A DNA stretch of 38,747 nt, taken from NCBI GenBank assembly GCA_900543445.1, contig UQRC01000027.1, forward strand, positions 1-38,747, given 5' to 3'. How positions within the stretch are numbered: position 1 is the stretch's first letter; every line of letters begins with the position of its first letter. Both the position numbers and the translations under genes were made by a program. The DNA is from an uncultured Lachnobacterium sp. (GTDB lineage: Bacteria; Bacillota; Clostridia; Lachnospirales; Lachnospiraceae). Positions 23,646-31,891 of the stretch are shown here, piece after piece. The notes under the pieces are model-generated. The model saw only the letters and a program-made list of their open reading frames with translations, had not been told where the DNA came from and did no database searches.

Positions 23646-25985
23646 TTAACCCGTGGTTCTCTCAATATCCATTACACTTTCGATCTGGCGGATCTTCTCT
23701 ACGATTTTTGTAATCTGGTCGCGTCCCTTTGTCTGGAAAGCGACCTCAATGGTTGCAATCCCCTGCTTGCTCGTCTTCGAGTGAATACCGGAGATATTGA
23801 TATCCGCCTCGGTAAATACGCGGGTAATATCCACAAGAAGTCCGGAACGATCATGTGCGAAAATCTTGATCTCCGCATGATACTCGCCAAATTCCTCGCG
23901 CTCCGCTCCTGCCTGCCACTCGGCCTCGATCAGACGCGCACGCTCCATATCTGACAAATGTAATATATTTACGCAATCCGTACGGTGGATGGATACACCT
24001 CTGCCTCGTGTTACGAAACCAACGATCTCATCCCCCGGCACCGGTGAACAACACTTGCTGAAATGTACCGCAACGTCATAAAGACCTTTGACGACAATAC
24101 CACTCTTCGAATGCTGCGGTGCTTCCGCAGGCTTATTCCCTGCTACGCTGTCAAGGACATCCTGATCCGTGACAAGAACCGGATGATCCTTCTGATACTC
24201 GTCATACATACGGTTGACGATCTGGCTTTCCTTAAGACCACCGTGTCCGACCGTAGCAAGACAGGAATTCCAGTCATGGAAGCCGTACTTGCGGATGATC
24301 TTCTCCTGATATTCCGGCTTGTTAATCTCTCCGAAGTTAATACCCTTGGACTTCGCATAAGCTGCGATCATATCTTTGCCATGCAGAATATTCTCTTCTT
24401 TTAACTCACTTCTAAACCACTGGTTGATCTTGTTCTTCGCCTGTGTACTTTTGACGATATTCAGCCAGTCGCGGCTCGGGCCTCTGGAATTCTGCGAGGT
24501 AATAACTTCAATACGATCTCCGTTCTGGATCACATAATCAATCGGCACCAGTTTACCATTGACCTTTGCACCGACCATCTTGTTGCCGACCGCCGAATGG
24601 ATGCTGTACGCAAAATCGATTGGTGTCGATCCGTTCGGAAGATTCTTGACATCTCCGGATGGGGTAAAACAGAATACCGTATCCGAAAAAAGATCCAGAT
24701 CACTTTTGAGCAGCGTCATGAATTCCTTATTATCCGACATATCCTGCTGCCACTCAAGAATCTGTCTGAGCCAACTTAATTTCTCCTCCTCGGTAACTGT
24801 CGTAGAGGTCGCACCACCGTTGTTGGCTTCCTTGTATTTCCAATGTGCTGCGATACCATATTCCGCGGTACGATGCATCTCGAATGTACGGATCTGAATC
24901 TCAAACGGCTGTCCGCTCGGTCCGATCAGCGTCGTATGAAGCGACTGGTACATGTTCGGCTTCGGCATCGCGATATAATCCTTGAAACGGCCAGGAATCG
25001 GCTTATATTTCTCATGCATGATTCCAAGCGCCGCATAACAATCCTTAATTGAATCTACGATAATACGAATTGCAAACAGATCATAGATCTGATCGATCGT
25101 CTTATCCTGATTCTTCATCTTCTTATAGATGGAGAAAAAATGCTTGGCACGACCGGAAATCTCTGCCTTGATACCGGCCTCCTCAATCTGCTTGCGCACT
25201 TCCTCCACGAGGCTTTGTACATATTCATCACGCACATTCTTGCGCAAAGCGACTTTCTCCACCAGATCATAGTAAGCTTCCGGCTCAAGGTATTTCAACG
25301 ACAGATCCTCAAGTTCTACCTTGATCTTGCTGATACCAAGACGCTGCGCGATCGGACAATAAATCTCCTGCGTCTCTCTTGCGATACGCGTCTGTGCCTC
25401 GCGGGACTGGTACTTGAGCGTACGCATGTTGTGTAGACGATCCGCAAGCTTGATCATGATAACGCGGATATCCTTCGCCATCGCGAGAAACATCTTTCGA
25501 AGATTCTCGGCCTGCATCTCCAGGCGATCCGCATTCTTATCCTTCGGATTCTTAATATTGTCCGTCAGATGCAGATGTTGCAGCTTGGTCACGCCGTCAA
25601 CAAGCAAAAGAACTTCCTCGCCGAATTCTTCCTTCATCTGCTCATTCGTCATCACAGTATCTTCCAATACATCGTGAAGAAGTCCGGCTGCGATCGTCTC
25701 CTTATCCAGCTCGAGTTCCGCCAGGATGATTGCCACGCAAAGCGGATGGATGATATAAGCCTCTCCCGACTTACGCACTTGTCCCTCATGTGCCTTATAA
25801 GCAACCTTATACGCCTTCTCGATCAGCGAGATATCCGTAGAAGGATGATACTTCTTGATACTCGCAATCAGATCCTTGTAGAGATCCTCCGGTTTTGCAA
25901 ATTCTTTTGTTGTCTTAATATTTCCGGGACCCGAATGAAATTCCTGTTCGATTCGTTCCAGTTCTTCTGTAGAAATGTCTGCCAT
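23646..25985 (-). CDS. rel: Bifunctional (p)ppGpp synthetase/hydrolase, Rel/SpoT family
   Basis: A 779-residue stringent-response enzyme that makes and degrades (p)ppGpp. The HD hydrolase domain is intact (GLLHDVLEDT, His104/Asp105; IKLADRLHNMRTL at about 178-190). The synthetase domain carries YDLFAIRIIV (301-310) and GRFKDYIAMPKPNMYQSLHT (332-351). TGS (about 434-496, CFTPSGDVKNLPNGSTPIDF), a zinc-finger-type region (SKCCSPVPGDEIVGF) and a C-terminal ACT domain (about 705-779) follow, the full ribosome-associated layout. Both catalytic halves look active. It is first in the operon, from the promoter at 26029-26057, followed by the MBL gene and hemZ. Confidence 0.97.
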   Translation of the reverse strand: MADISTEELERIEQEFHSGPGNIKTTKEFAKPEDLYKDLIASIKKYHPSTDISLIEKAYKVAYKAHEGQVRKSGEAYIIHPLCVAIILAELELDKETIAAGLLHDVLEDTVMTNEQMKEEFGEEVLLLVDGVTKLQHLHLTDNIKNPKDKNADRLEMQAENLRKMFLAMAKDIRVIMIKLADRLHNMRTLKYQSREAQTRIARETQEIYCPIAQRLGISKIKVELEDLSLKYLEPEAYYDLVEKVALRKNVRDEYVQSLVEEVRKQIEEAGIKAEISGRAKHFFSIYKKMKNQDKTIDQIYDLFAIRIIVDSIKDCYAALGIMHEKYKPIPGRFKDYIAMPKPNMYQSLHTTLIGPSGQPFEIQIRTFEMHRTAEYGIAAHWKYKEANNGGATSTTVTEEEKLSWLRQILEWQQDMSDNKEFMTLLKSDLDLFSDTVFCFTPSGDVKNLPNGSTPIDFAYSIHSAVGNKMVGAKVNGKLVPIDYVIQNGDRIEVITSQNSRGPSRDWLNIVKSTQAKNKINQWFRSELKEENILHGKDMIAAYAKSKGINFGEINKPEYQEKIIRKYGFHDWNSCLATVGHGGLKESQIVNRMYDEYQKDHPVLVTDQDVLDSVAGNKPAEAPQHSKSGIVVKGLYDVAVHFSKCCSPVPGDEIVGFVTRGRGVSIHRTDCVNILHLSDMERARLIEAEWQAGAEREEFGEYHAEIKIFAHDRSGLLVDITRVFTEADINISGIHSKTSKQGIATIEVAFQTKGRDQITKIVEKIRQIESVMDIERTTG

Positions 25986-26028
25986 CTGCTCACCCGCTTA
26001 CTTATGAATCCTTAATGTATAATACTAA

Positions 26029-26057
26029 ATTATATTTTATTTTTTTACGTATTGCAA
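26029..26057 (-). promoter_or_regulatory. Promoter of the rel operon
   Basis: On the minus strand TTGCAA (26052-26057) and TATAAT (26029-26034) are 17 bp apart, with an A-rich spacer. The start lies about 35 nt before the rel ATG. Confidence 0.8.
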
Positions 26058-26103
26058 GATTTTGTGCAAGGTTCTTGCCTATTTTCGTTATCAATATTTT
26101 GTT

Positions 26104-27135
26104 TTATGTCCGGTCGAAATCATATACATACCTTCTGGTTCTGCTTCCCGACACATTGGTATCCTCCAGATAGGTAAATCCCAGCTTCTCAAGCAAAGCG
26201 ATCGATGCCACATTGTCCGCCTCCGTCAAGGCATTCAGCCTCGGAAAATCCGTGTTCTCTCTCGCATACTCCATGATAGTGGAACATACCTCATATGCAA
26301 TTCCCCTTCGCTGCCACCCCGGATCAATAACATATCCCATCTCAAGCTCCACGCCATCTTCATACTCCCTGTTTTCAAGACCCGCACGACCAATGATATG
26401 GGGCGAGCGAATTTGTGTCACGATCCACATTCCGTATCCGTAGAAACCATACATATTCTCAATGTAACATCTCTGGTATTCCTCTTCCTCCTCGCGCGGC
26501 AGCAGCGGCTCAATATATCCCGGAACCTGATATCCATTCACGATCCGATAGGCAACGCCCGGCTGGTCATAGAGTTCCACCAGACCATCCATATCATCCA
26601 TTGTAAATTCCCGCAGGATCCACCGGTCGGTCCTTGCGATCTCCCAAGGAAGATGATGTTCCCGCTCATATACCCGCTCCAGAAAAAGCGCATCCACTTC
26701 CTCGAAACCTTCGACAACGTTTTTTACGCCACTGAGAGAATGGGGCAGATTCACACACTCCTGTTTCTCTTGGATATAGCTATATCCCATTTCTGACCTG
26801 TTATCATAGCCAAGCACCGCCATCCCCAGCATCTGTGCCGCGTGCAGGCTTTCCTGTGTTGCTGCAATATATAACACATTCTCAGGATCGATGTTATTTT
26901 GTATCATTGTATCCTTAAGTAAGTCCGCATATTCCGAAATTATCTCTTGGGAATTCATTTGTGCCGATGATTTCACCTGCTCATTTGATATAGATTGCAT
27001 TTTGGGCATTTCACAATACGTATATTGATCTCGTACATCTTTGGATAGCAATTCCGGCGACCACTCACCTTTCCTGTACACGATCGTAGTCAATCTTAAA
27101 TTTGTCGAGAATCCATTCTCCTCTTTTCGACTCAT
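26104..27135 (-). CDS. GNAT-family acetyltransferase with an extra HAD-like N-terminal domain
   Basis: A 343-residue protein from ATG at 27135 (MSRKEENGFS; GGAG 7 nt upstream). Residues about 170-343 form a RimJ/RimL-like GNAT domain (WILREFTMDDMDGLVELYD, acetyl-CoA loop PGWQRRGIAYE at 272-282, NVASIALLEKLGF). Residues 1 to about 165 are an extra domain. Its segment ENVLYIAATQESLHAAQMLG resembles the last motif of HAD phosphatases (position-dependent naming of a remnant), but the nucleophile DxD motif of a working HAD enzyme is not visible. Substrate unknown. It stands alone: rel's promoter follows, and a terminator separates it from the cyclophilin gene upstream. Confidence 0.85.
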   Translation of the reverse strand: MSRKEENGFSTNLRLTTIVYRKGEWSPELLSKDVRDQYTYCEMPKMQSISNEQVKSSAQMNSQEIISEYADLLKDTMIQNNIDPENVLYIAATQESLHAAQMLGMAVLGYDNRSEMGYSYIQEKQECVNLPHSLSGVKNVVEGFEEVDALFLERVYEREHHLPWEIARTDRWILREFTMDDMDGLVELYDQPGVAYRIVNGYQVPGYIEPLLPREEEEEYQRCYIENMYGFYGYGMWIVTQIRSPHIIGRAGLENREYEDGVELEMGYVIDPGWQRRGIAYEVCSTIMEYARENTDFPRLNALTEADNVASIALLEKLGFTYLEDTNVSGSRTRRYVYDFDRT

Positions 27136-27162
27136 ACACTCTCCATATCGCCATAAAATCCT

Positions 27163-27190
27163 AAAAAGGCAGATTCCGAAGAATCTGCCT
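27163..27190 (-). terminator. Terminator of the cyclophilin gene
   Basis: AGGCAGATTC and GAATCTGCCT (10-bp perfect stem) enclose the tetraloop CGAA (UUCG on the minus-strand RNA), followed by TTTTT on the minus strand. Confidence 0.92.
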
Positions 27191-27205
27191 CTTAATCTAA
27201 TTCTA

Positions 27206-27724
27206 CTATACGGTCTCCGGCTCCGGATATTCCTCGCCGAATGTCTCAACCACAACCGTCTCCATCACCTGATCCTCAAGTGGACGGTCACTGTAATCGG
27301 TTGCAACCTCTGCGATTGCATTGACCACATCCTGACCCTCGATGATCTTACCGAATGCAGCATATGCGCCGTCAAGATGCGGAGCATCCTTGTGCATGAT
27401 AAAGAACTGGCTTCCTGCGGAGTTCGGCATCATGGAACGTGCCATAGACAGAACTCCTGCGGTATGCTTTAAGTCATTCTGCACACCATTCTGTGCGAAC
27501 TCTCCTTTGATTCCGTATCCAGGTCCACCCATTCCGGTGCCCTCCGGATCGCCACCCTGAATCATAAATCCGTTGATGACACGGTGAAAGATCAGTCCGT
27601 TGTAAAAGCCTTTGTTTACAAGGCTGATAAAGTTATTTACCGTGTTGGGTGCGACTTCCGGATAAAGTTCTGCTTTCATCACTTTTCCGTCTGCCATAGT
27701 AAATGTTACAATTGGATTTGCCAT
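27206..27724 (-). CDS. Cyclophilin-type peptidyl-prolyl cis-trans isomerase
   Basis: A 172-residue single-domain cyclophilin that speeds proline isomerisation during protein folding. Family motifs are [19 protein letters not shown] and, later, [20 protein letters not shown], then [13 protein letters not shown]. There is no signal peptide, so it is cytoplasmic. AGAGGAAAG precedes ATG at 27724. It is a single-gene unit with a tight terminator. No clear consensus promoter was found in the AT-rich upstream region. Confidence 0.95.
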   Translation of the reverse strand: MANPIVTFTMADGKVMKAELYPEVAPNTVNNFISLVNKGFYNGLIFHRVINGFMIQGGDPEGTGMGGPGYGIKGEFAQNGVQNDLKHTAGVLSMARSMMPNSAGSQFFIMHKDAPHLDGAYAAFGKIIEGQDVVNAIAEVATDYSDRPLEDQVMETVVVETFGEEYPEPETV

Positions 27725-28058
27725 AATATCTTTCCTCTGCTTTCTTTTTATTATTTCTGTGCGTTATTCTTAAAATATGTAGTATCATTTTTTCATTAGA
27801 ATATCCACAATTCAATTACTTTTATTATCAAGGATTTTCAACCTCAATACAACCGCTTTTTACAGATTTTTCTACTTTTCAATCAACAAAACATATTCTG
27901 CTTTTATAATTAACACCTACATTATAACAATTCCTCAAAAAATAATCAGCAAATTTTTGAAGCTTTTACATCTCGCGAATTTAGTTTTGTCTCATTTTTA
28001 TAGCTATATGTTCCTTGCAAATAACTTTTATGCTTAGTAAAATTGTATATATAATTAT
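27725..28058. other. AT-rich intergenic region without a visible gene
   Basis: This gap between the divergent cyclophilin and 104-residue protein genes is strongly AT-rich. It presumably holds promoters in both directions; near its right end TATAAT (28050-28055) would suit the plus-strand gene, with only a weak -35 (TTTATG). No other structure or coding potential is evident. Confidence 0.5.
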
Positions 28059-28079
28059 CAATATAGTTCTGCTATATTG
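28059..28079. promoter_or_regulatory. Perfect palindrome in the leader of the small plus-strand gene
   Basis: CAATATAG-TTCTG-CTATATTG lies between the likely -10 box and the AAGGAGG of the 104-residue gene. Its position just before the ribosome binding site suits an operator or a translation-controlling hairpin. Confidence 0.55.
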
Positions 28080-28100
28080 ATTATAAGGAGGATTAATATA

Positions 28101-28415
28101 ATGTTTAATTTTGTTCAAAATTTTAAAAATTCTTCTCTAAAATCATTTCGTGTTGACCTGCCGGATGAATATGCTTTCCCGGCATCCTATCCGGGCGCAA
28201 AAGACTATCCGACACCACCGGATAACGCTGTGATCGATGCATTAATGAAATATAGCGAATCCACACATGAGGCAATTGAATTTATCAGTACCGATACACC
28301 GATACGATTTTCCCTGATTACAAAGAATGGACCTGAAATCTATCAGGCAAATATTGCAAAAGGCACTCATCATCCACGCAATCTCGGTTACTACATCTCC
28401 TGTGTTCAAATATAG
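28101..28415 (+). CDS. 104-residue protein of unknown function
   Basis: Starts at ATG 28101 (MFNFVQNFKN) with an excellent AAGGAGG (28085-28091); an in-frame ATG at 28077 would start before that site and is rejected. The product is soluble, with no signal peptide, membrane segment or Cys pair. It contains a Pro/Tyr-rich centre (DEYAFPASYPGAKDYPTPP), then DALMKYSESTHEAIEF and a beta-like end (IRFSLITKNG, GYYISCVQI). I do not recognise it. It is one of only two clear plus-strand genes, is flanked by a palindrome and a terminator, and looks like an independently regulated unit. Confidence 0.75.
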   Translation: MFNFVQNFKNSSLKSFRVDLPDEYAFPASYPGAKDYPTPPDNAVIDALMKYSESTHEAIEFISTDTPIRFSLITKNGPEIYQANIAKGTHHPRNLGYYISCVQI

Positions 28416-28419
28416 AACA

Positions 28420-28454
28420 AAAGCTCCGTCGACCACCAAAGTCAACGGAGCTTT
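28420..28454. terminator. Bidirectional terminator between the small gene and murF
   Basis: AAAGCTCCGT (28420-28429) pairs exactly with ACGGAGCTTT (28445-28454). T-rich tails are present in both directions (TTTTGTTC on the minus strand, TTTCCTCTCTTATT on the plus strand), fitting its place between convergent genes. Confidence 0.85.
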
Positions 28455-28460
28455 CCTCTC

Positions 28461-29909
28461 TTATTTCTTTGCACTTAGTGCTTCCACAATCTGTGGGAAC
28501 TGCATGAAATGCGACGCTTTCACAAGAATCGTATCTCCCTCCTTAACGAAAGCGAGAAGTTCCGGAAGCAGCTGCTCCACAGTCTCGTAATAATAGATCT
28601 GACAATTCACATTGGCGGTTGCTGCCGCACGCGCGTACTCGGACGCAAGCCTGCCTGCGCAGAAAAGTACATCGATACCGGATCTTCCGACAGCCTCACC
28701 GACACTGTAATGAAGTGCCACTTCATTCTCTCCGAGTTCTCCCATGTCGCCAAGCACAGCGATCCTGCGTCCCGCCGTATTTGCCAGCACCTCGATGGAT
28801 GCTTTCATGGAAACCGGATTCGCATTGTAGCAATCATCGATCACCGTCATGCCTGCTGTATGGATCACATTCGTTCTACCGGAGATTGTCTGCGCGCAGG
28901 CAATTCCCTGCTGAATCTCCTGAATGGTTAAGCCAAGCTGCAGTCCGACTGCCGTACCGGCCAAAGCGTTATATACATTATGCTCGCCCGGGATCGGAAT
29001 ATGCGCCATAAAATCACCTTCCGGCGTATAGATGTGCGCCTGCATTCCATCCAGCCCGAGGTTCTTCACATCCGTTGCATAAATGCTTTTCTCCGCCATC
29101 GGCTCTCTGTCTGCGGAGAGCAGCGGCTCCTTGCCCATACCATAGAAGATTGCCGGCTTTCCGTTAACCACCTTCTTTGTGCAAAGCTTATCATCGTCTC
29201 CGTTTAAAATGACTGTTCCATCCGGCTGCATATGCTCGAAGCACTCCGTCTTTGCCTTTAAGATACCGTCTCTTGTTCCAAGATTCTCCAGATGACATAA
29301 ACCGATATTCGTGATCACGCAGATATCCGGCTGCGACATTGTAGACAGGCGGTGCATCTCGCCGAAATCCGAGATTCCCATCTCCAGTACCGCAACCTGA
29401 TGCTTCGCACGGATATTGAAAATCGTGAGCGGCAATCCGATCTCATTATTGAAATTGCCTGCAGTCTTGAGCACCGAATATTTCTGAGACAACACGGAAG
29501 CGATCATCTCCTTCGTGCTCGTCTTGCCGACGCTTCCGGTGATTCCGACTACTTTGATATCCAGCTGTGTCCGATAGAAAGCAGCGATCTTCTTCATCGC
29601 ATCCGTTGTGGAATCCACAAGAATATACGGTCCCGCCGGATGATCCAGCGCAGCTTCCGAGAGTACGGCAAGCGCTCCTTTTTCAAATACATCCGGGATA
29701 AAACAATGACCATCCACGCGCTCACCCTTGATCGGGATGAACAGATAATCTTTCTCCACCTTGCGGCTGTCTGTGACTGCGCCTGCAATCACTTTCTGCA
29801 GATCCGCAGACTCACCGACATAAGTGCCTTCACATGCCTTTGCGATATTTTCCAAAGTCATATTTGGCATACCATTCTCAAGTTCGTTCTTATAATAACA
29901 TCCAAACAT
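28461..29909 (-). CDS. murF: UDP-MurNAc-tripeptide--D-Ala-D-Ala ligase
   Basis: Adds D-Ala-D-Ala to the cytoplasmic peptidoglycan precursor, using ATP. The 482 residues show the Mur ligase layout: N-terminal domain (SRKVEKDYLFIPIKGERVDG), P-loop GITGSVGKTSTKE (122-134), central AVLEMGISDFGEMHRLS and VITNIGLCHLENLG, then the C-terminal domain with IDDCYNANPVSMKASI and AVLGDMGELG. ATG at 29909 lies 2 nt after the ddl stop with GAGGA in front, so the two genes are translationally linked; a later in-frame ATG (29870) has a weaker site. Its substrate is the product of the ddl enzyme encoded just upstream. Confidence 0.97.
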   Translation of the reverse strand: MFGCYYKNELENGMPNMTLENIAKACEGTYVGESADLQKVIAGAVTDSRKVEKDYLFIPIKGERVDGHCFIPDVFEKGALAVLSEAALDHPAGPYILVDSTTDAMKKIAAFYRTQLDIKVVGITGSVGKTSTKEMIASVLSQKYSVLKTAGNFNNEIGLPLTIFNIRAKHQVAVLEMGISDFGEMHRLSTMSQPDICVITNIGLCHLENLGTRDGILKAKTECFEHMQPDGTVILNGDDDKLCTKKVVNGKPAIFYGMGKEPLLSADREPMAEKSIYATDVKNLGLDGMQAHIYTPEGDFMAHIPIPGEHNVYNALAGTAVGLQLGLTIQEIQQGIACAQTISGRTNVIHTAGMTVIDDCYNANPVSMKASIEVLANTAGRRIAVLGDMGELGENEVALHYSVGEAVGRSGIDVLFCAGRLASEYARAAATANVNCQIYYYETVEQLLPELLAFVKEGDTILVKASHFMQFPQIVEALSAKK

Positions 29910-29911
29910 GC

Positions 29912-30967
29912 TTAATCCTCATATTTCTTCATCGAGATCTCGATCAGTTTCTCACACAGTTCGTTGAAGTTCACGCCAACCACAGCAGCTTCCTGTGGAA
30001 GTAAACTGGTTGGGGTCATGCCCGGAAGCGTGTTTGCCTCGAGACAGTACATCTTGTTATCCTTGTCGAGAAGGAAGTCGGAACGGGAATAAGTATCAAG
30101 TCCGATCACCTTGGCAACTTCTTCTGCATAATGACGCATCTGCGCAGATACCTCCTCCGGAAGTTCTGCCGGACAGGTCTCGACTGCGCTGCCTGCCTTG
30201 TATTTGTTCTTATAATCATAGAATCCCTGAATCGGAGCAATCTCAATAACCGGAAGCGCCTTGCCCTCAATGACACCGACGGAAAATTCACGTCCCTCGA
30301 TAAACTCCTCGATCACAAGCTCATTCTCCCAACGGAACGCCTCATCAAGCGCTGCCTTAAACTCCGCAGCATCCCTTACGATCGTGACACCGATGCTGGA
30401 TCCGCCGCAGCAAGGCTTTACGATACATGGAAGATGAAGATTTAACTTTGTCACATCATCCTCGCGTGTCTCTCTGGTCATAGAAATTCCCATCGGAGTC
30501 GGAATACCAGCTTCCACAAAAAGCTTCTTCGCCATGCCTTTGTTCATCGCAATCGCACTGCTTAAATAGTCGCTTCCTGTATATCTGACACCAAACAGGT
30601 CAAATGCTGCCTGTACCTTACCATTCTCTCCATTCTCTCCGTGCAGCGCCATAAACACGATATCTGCCATCTGGCACATACGGATTACATTCGGGCCGAA
30701 AAAGCATGGTGACTGATCCTTTCTTGACGCTTTGACAGCGGCAAGATCCGGCGCAACCTCCGGAATATCGGAAACCTTCACGCTGATCTCATCCGCGCGA
30801 TCAAAGATTCCACTTAAATCCACTTCCTGCTCACCATATCCCATAAACACATCCAGAAGAATCACTCTGTGTCCATTCTCCTTGAGTGCTGCTGCAACCA
30901 TACTTCCTGTCTTGAATGACACATCACGCTCCGTGCTGAGTCCTCCTGCTAATACTACGATATCCAT
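29912..30967 (-). CDS. ddl: D-alanine--D-alanine ligase
   Basis: ATP-grasp enzyme that joins two D-Ala residues for MurF to use. ATG at 30967 (MDIVVLAGGLSTERDVS, 351 residues) is chosen because GAGGAG stands 9 nt before it; the ATG at 30976 touches that site. Motifs: ALHGENGENGKVQAAFDLFG (108-127), the ATP-binding MNKGMAKKLFVEAGIPTP, PCCGGSSIGVT, and the C-terminal EANTLPGMTPTSLLPQ. The usual E-V/A-NT-PG metal-binding motif is intact. Nothing suggests a Van-type D-Ala-D-Ser/Lac ligase, and no vanT or vanXY-like gene is near. Confidence 0.95.
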   Translation of the reverse strand: MDIVVLAGGLSTERDVSFKTGSMVAAALKENGHRVILLDVFMGYGEQEVDLSGIFDRADEISVKVSDIPEVAPDLAAVKASRKDQSPCFFGPNVIRMCQMADIVFMALHGENGENGKVQAAFDLFGVRYTGSDYLSSAIAMNKGMAKKLFVEAGIPTPMGISMTRETREDDVTKLNLHLPCIVKPCCGGSSIGVTIVRDAAEFKAALDEAFRWENELVIEEFIEGREFSVGVIEGKALPVIEIAPIQGFYDYKNKYKAGSAVETCPAELPEEVSAQMRHYAEEVAKVIGLDTYSRSDFLLDKDNKMYCLEANTLPGMTPTSLLPQEAAVVGVNFNELCEKLIEISMKKYED

Positions 30968-31019
30968 TTTTTGCATCTCCTCTATCTTAATATAGTATCT
31001 ATCAATTTCCTATCGTTCT

Positions 31020-31049
31020 ATTATAGCCACTCCCACCACTCAAACACAA
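31020..31049 (-). promoter_or_regulatory. Likely promoter of ddl-murF
   Basis: On the minus strand TTGTGT (31044-31049) and TATAAT (31020-31025) are 18 bp apart, about 50 bp before the ddl start. Confidence 0.6.
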
Positions 31050-31095
31050 GAGAAAGAATTTGTTTGCGCACTTTTTTTGATGTTTGTAGCACAAT

Positions 31096-31180
31096 TATAA
31101 AATACAAGTAACTATTATCGTGCGCTTTTGCGAATGTATGGGTGGGGCTGAATAGTTATAAAAACAAGTAACGATTCCTA
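31096..31180. repeat. Imperfect direct repeats and GTAACTATT/AATAGTTAT inverted pair
   Basis: TTATAAAATACAAGTAACTATT (in two parts, from 31096) recurs as TTATAAAAACAAGTAACGATT from 31156. GTAACTATT (about 31108-31116) and AATAGTTAT (31151-31159) are in inverted orientation and resemble the ends of the 97-bp fold-back element at 2891. This may be a decayed relative. The rest of the 300-bp gap holds only the flanking promoter and terminator. Confidence 0.45.
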
Positions 31181-31188
31181 TTACAATT

Positions 31189-31219
31189 AAAAAAGGAAGC
31201 CGTCAGTTCACCGGCTTCC
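31189..31219 (-). terminator. Terminator of the 96-residue protein gene
   Basis: GGAAGCCG (31195-31202) and CGGCTTCC (31212-31219) form an 8-bp stem followed by TTTTTT on the minus strand. Confidence 0.88.
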
Positions 31220-31273
31220 ATAACGCAATTGTGAAAATGCATTCCCTTCTCTTTTGTATTTTCTTAAAACTCG

Positions 31274-31564
31274 CTACGCTTCCATAAGTTCGCCGGATTC
31301 AATCTGTCCGATCAATACCGCCATCATGGAAAAAAGCTTTCTGCCACAGTAATTCTTCTCGGTCAGACAACTTCCATATTCATACAATGCCTCTTTCAAC
31401 TGTTCCGTTTCCGACAGATCAATCTCATATACGAGATGCCTGAGAATCAACAGACGTTTATCTCCCCATATATCGAGCCAGTTTGAAATCTCATTCATAA
31501 AGCTCTCATTTGTGACCATTGTTTGAAAATGTTTCTGTAAAGTATTATTACTAGTTTCTCTCAT
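31274..31564 (-). CDS. Small soluble protein of unknown function
   Basis: From ATG at 31564 (MRETSNNTLQKHF) the product has 96 residues; an in-frame ATG at 31609 would make it 111. AAGGAGG lies only 3 nt before 31564, a short but usable spacing, while the longer start has no good site. The product is mainly helical (ESFMNEISNWLDIWGDKRLLILRHLVYEIDL, given here in short: WLDIWGDKRLL then RHLVYEIDLSETEQLKEAL) with a CGRKLFSMMAVLIG end. No motif is recognised. A terminator follows and a weak promoter precedes it, so it is a single-gene unit. Confidence 0.65.
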   Translation of the reverse strand: MRETSNNTLQKHFQTMVTNESFMNEISNWLDIWGDKRLLILRHLVYEIDLSETEQLKEALYEYGSCLTEKNYCGRKLFSMMAVLIGQIESGELMEA

Positions 31565-31629
31565 TACCCTCCTTGGCATCTTCACAACTGCAAGGCTACG
31601 ACTCCCCATCTCGCGTCTCTACCCTCAAA

Positions 31630-31656
31630 ATTATCGTATTTATGCCTAAAAAGCAA
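31630..31656 (-). promoter_or_regulatory. Possible promoter of the 96-residue protein gene
   Basis: On the minus strand TTGCTT (31651-31656) and GATAAT (31630-31635) are only 15 bp apart. Both boxes match those of the LacI regulator promoter, but the spacing is short, so confidence is limited. Confidence 0.4.
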
Positions 31657-31825
31657 GACGCGTTTCGCGTATAGTTAATGCACAATTTCGCAGATTCTGT
31701 TTTGTGCATATTTGTCGTAATCATTGCCAAAATATCATGCAGACCCTGGCTTTCATTCGTTGCATTCAAAATAAAGTGTGTGTTTGTCGCACGCTCTCAT
31801 GCCCGAGCGAAATTTCCTATATAGT

Positions 31826-31855
31826 AAAAAAACCGCAGACCTTATAGGTCTGCGG
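31826..31855 (-). terminator. Terminator of hpf
   Basis: CCGCAGACC (31833-31841) and GGTCTGCGG (31847-31855) form a perfect 9-bp stem with a 5-nt loop, followed by TTTTTTT on the minus strand. Confidence 0.93.
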
Positions 31856-31891
31856 CATCTTACACATTCATTCAAAAGAATACATTTGCTC

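Noticed and set aside
26062..26796. 244-codon plus-strand open frame
   Set aside because: Antisense to the GNAT gene and without a start signal or recognisable motif.
29912..30967. Vancomycin-resistance ligase instead of housekeeping ddl
   Set aside because: It is coupled to murF, and there are no vanH, vanX, vanT or vanXY-like neighbours.
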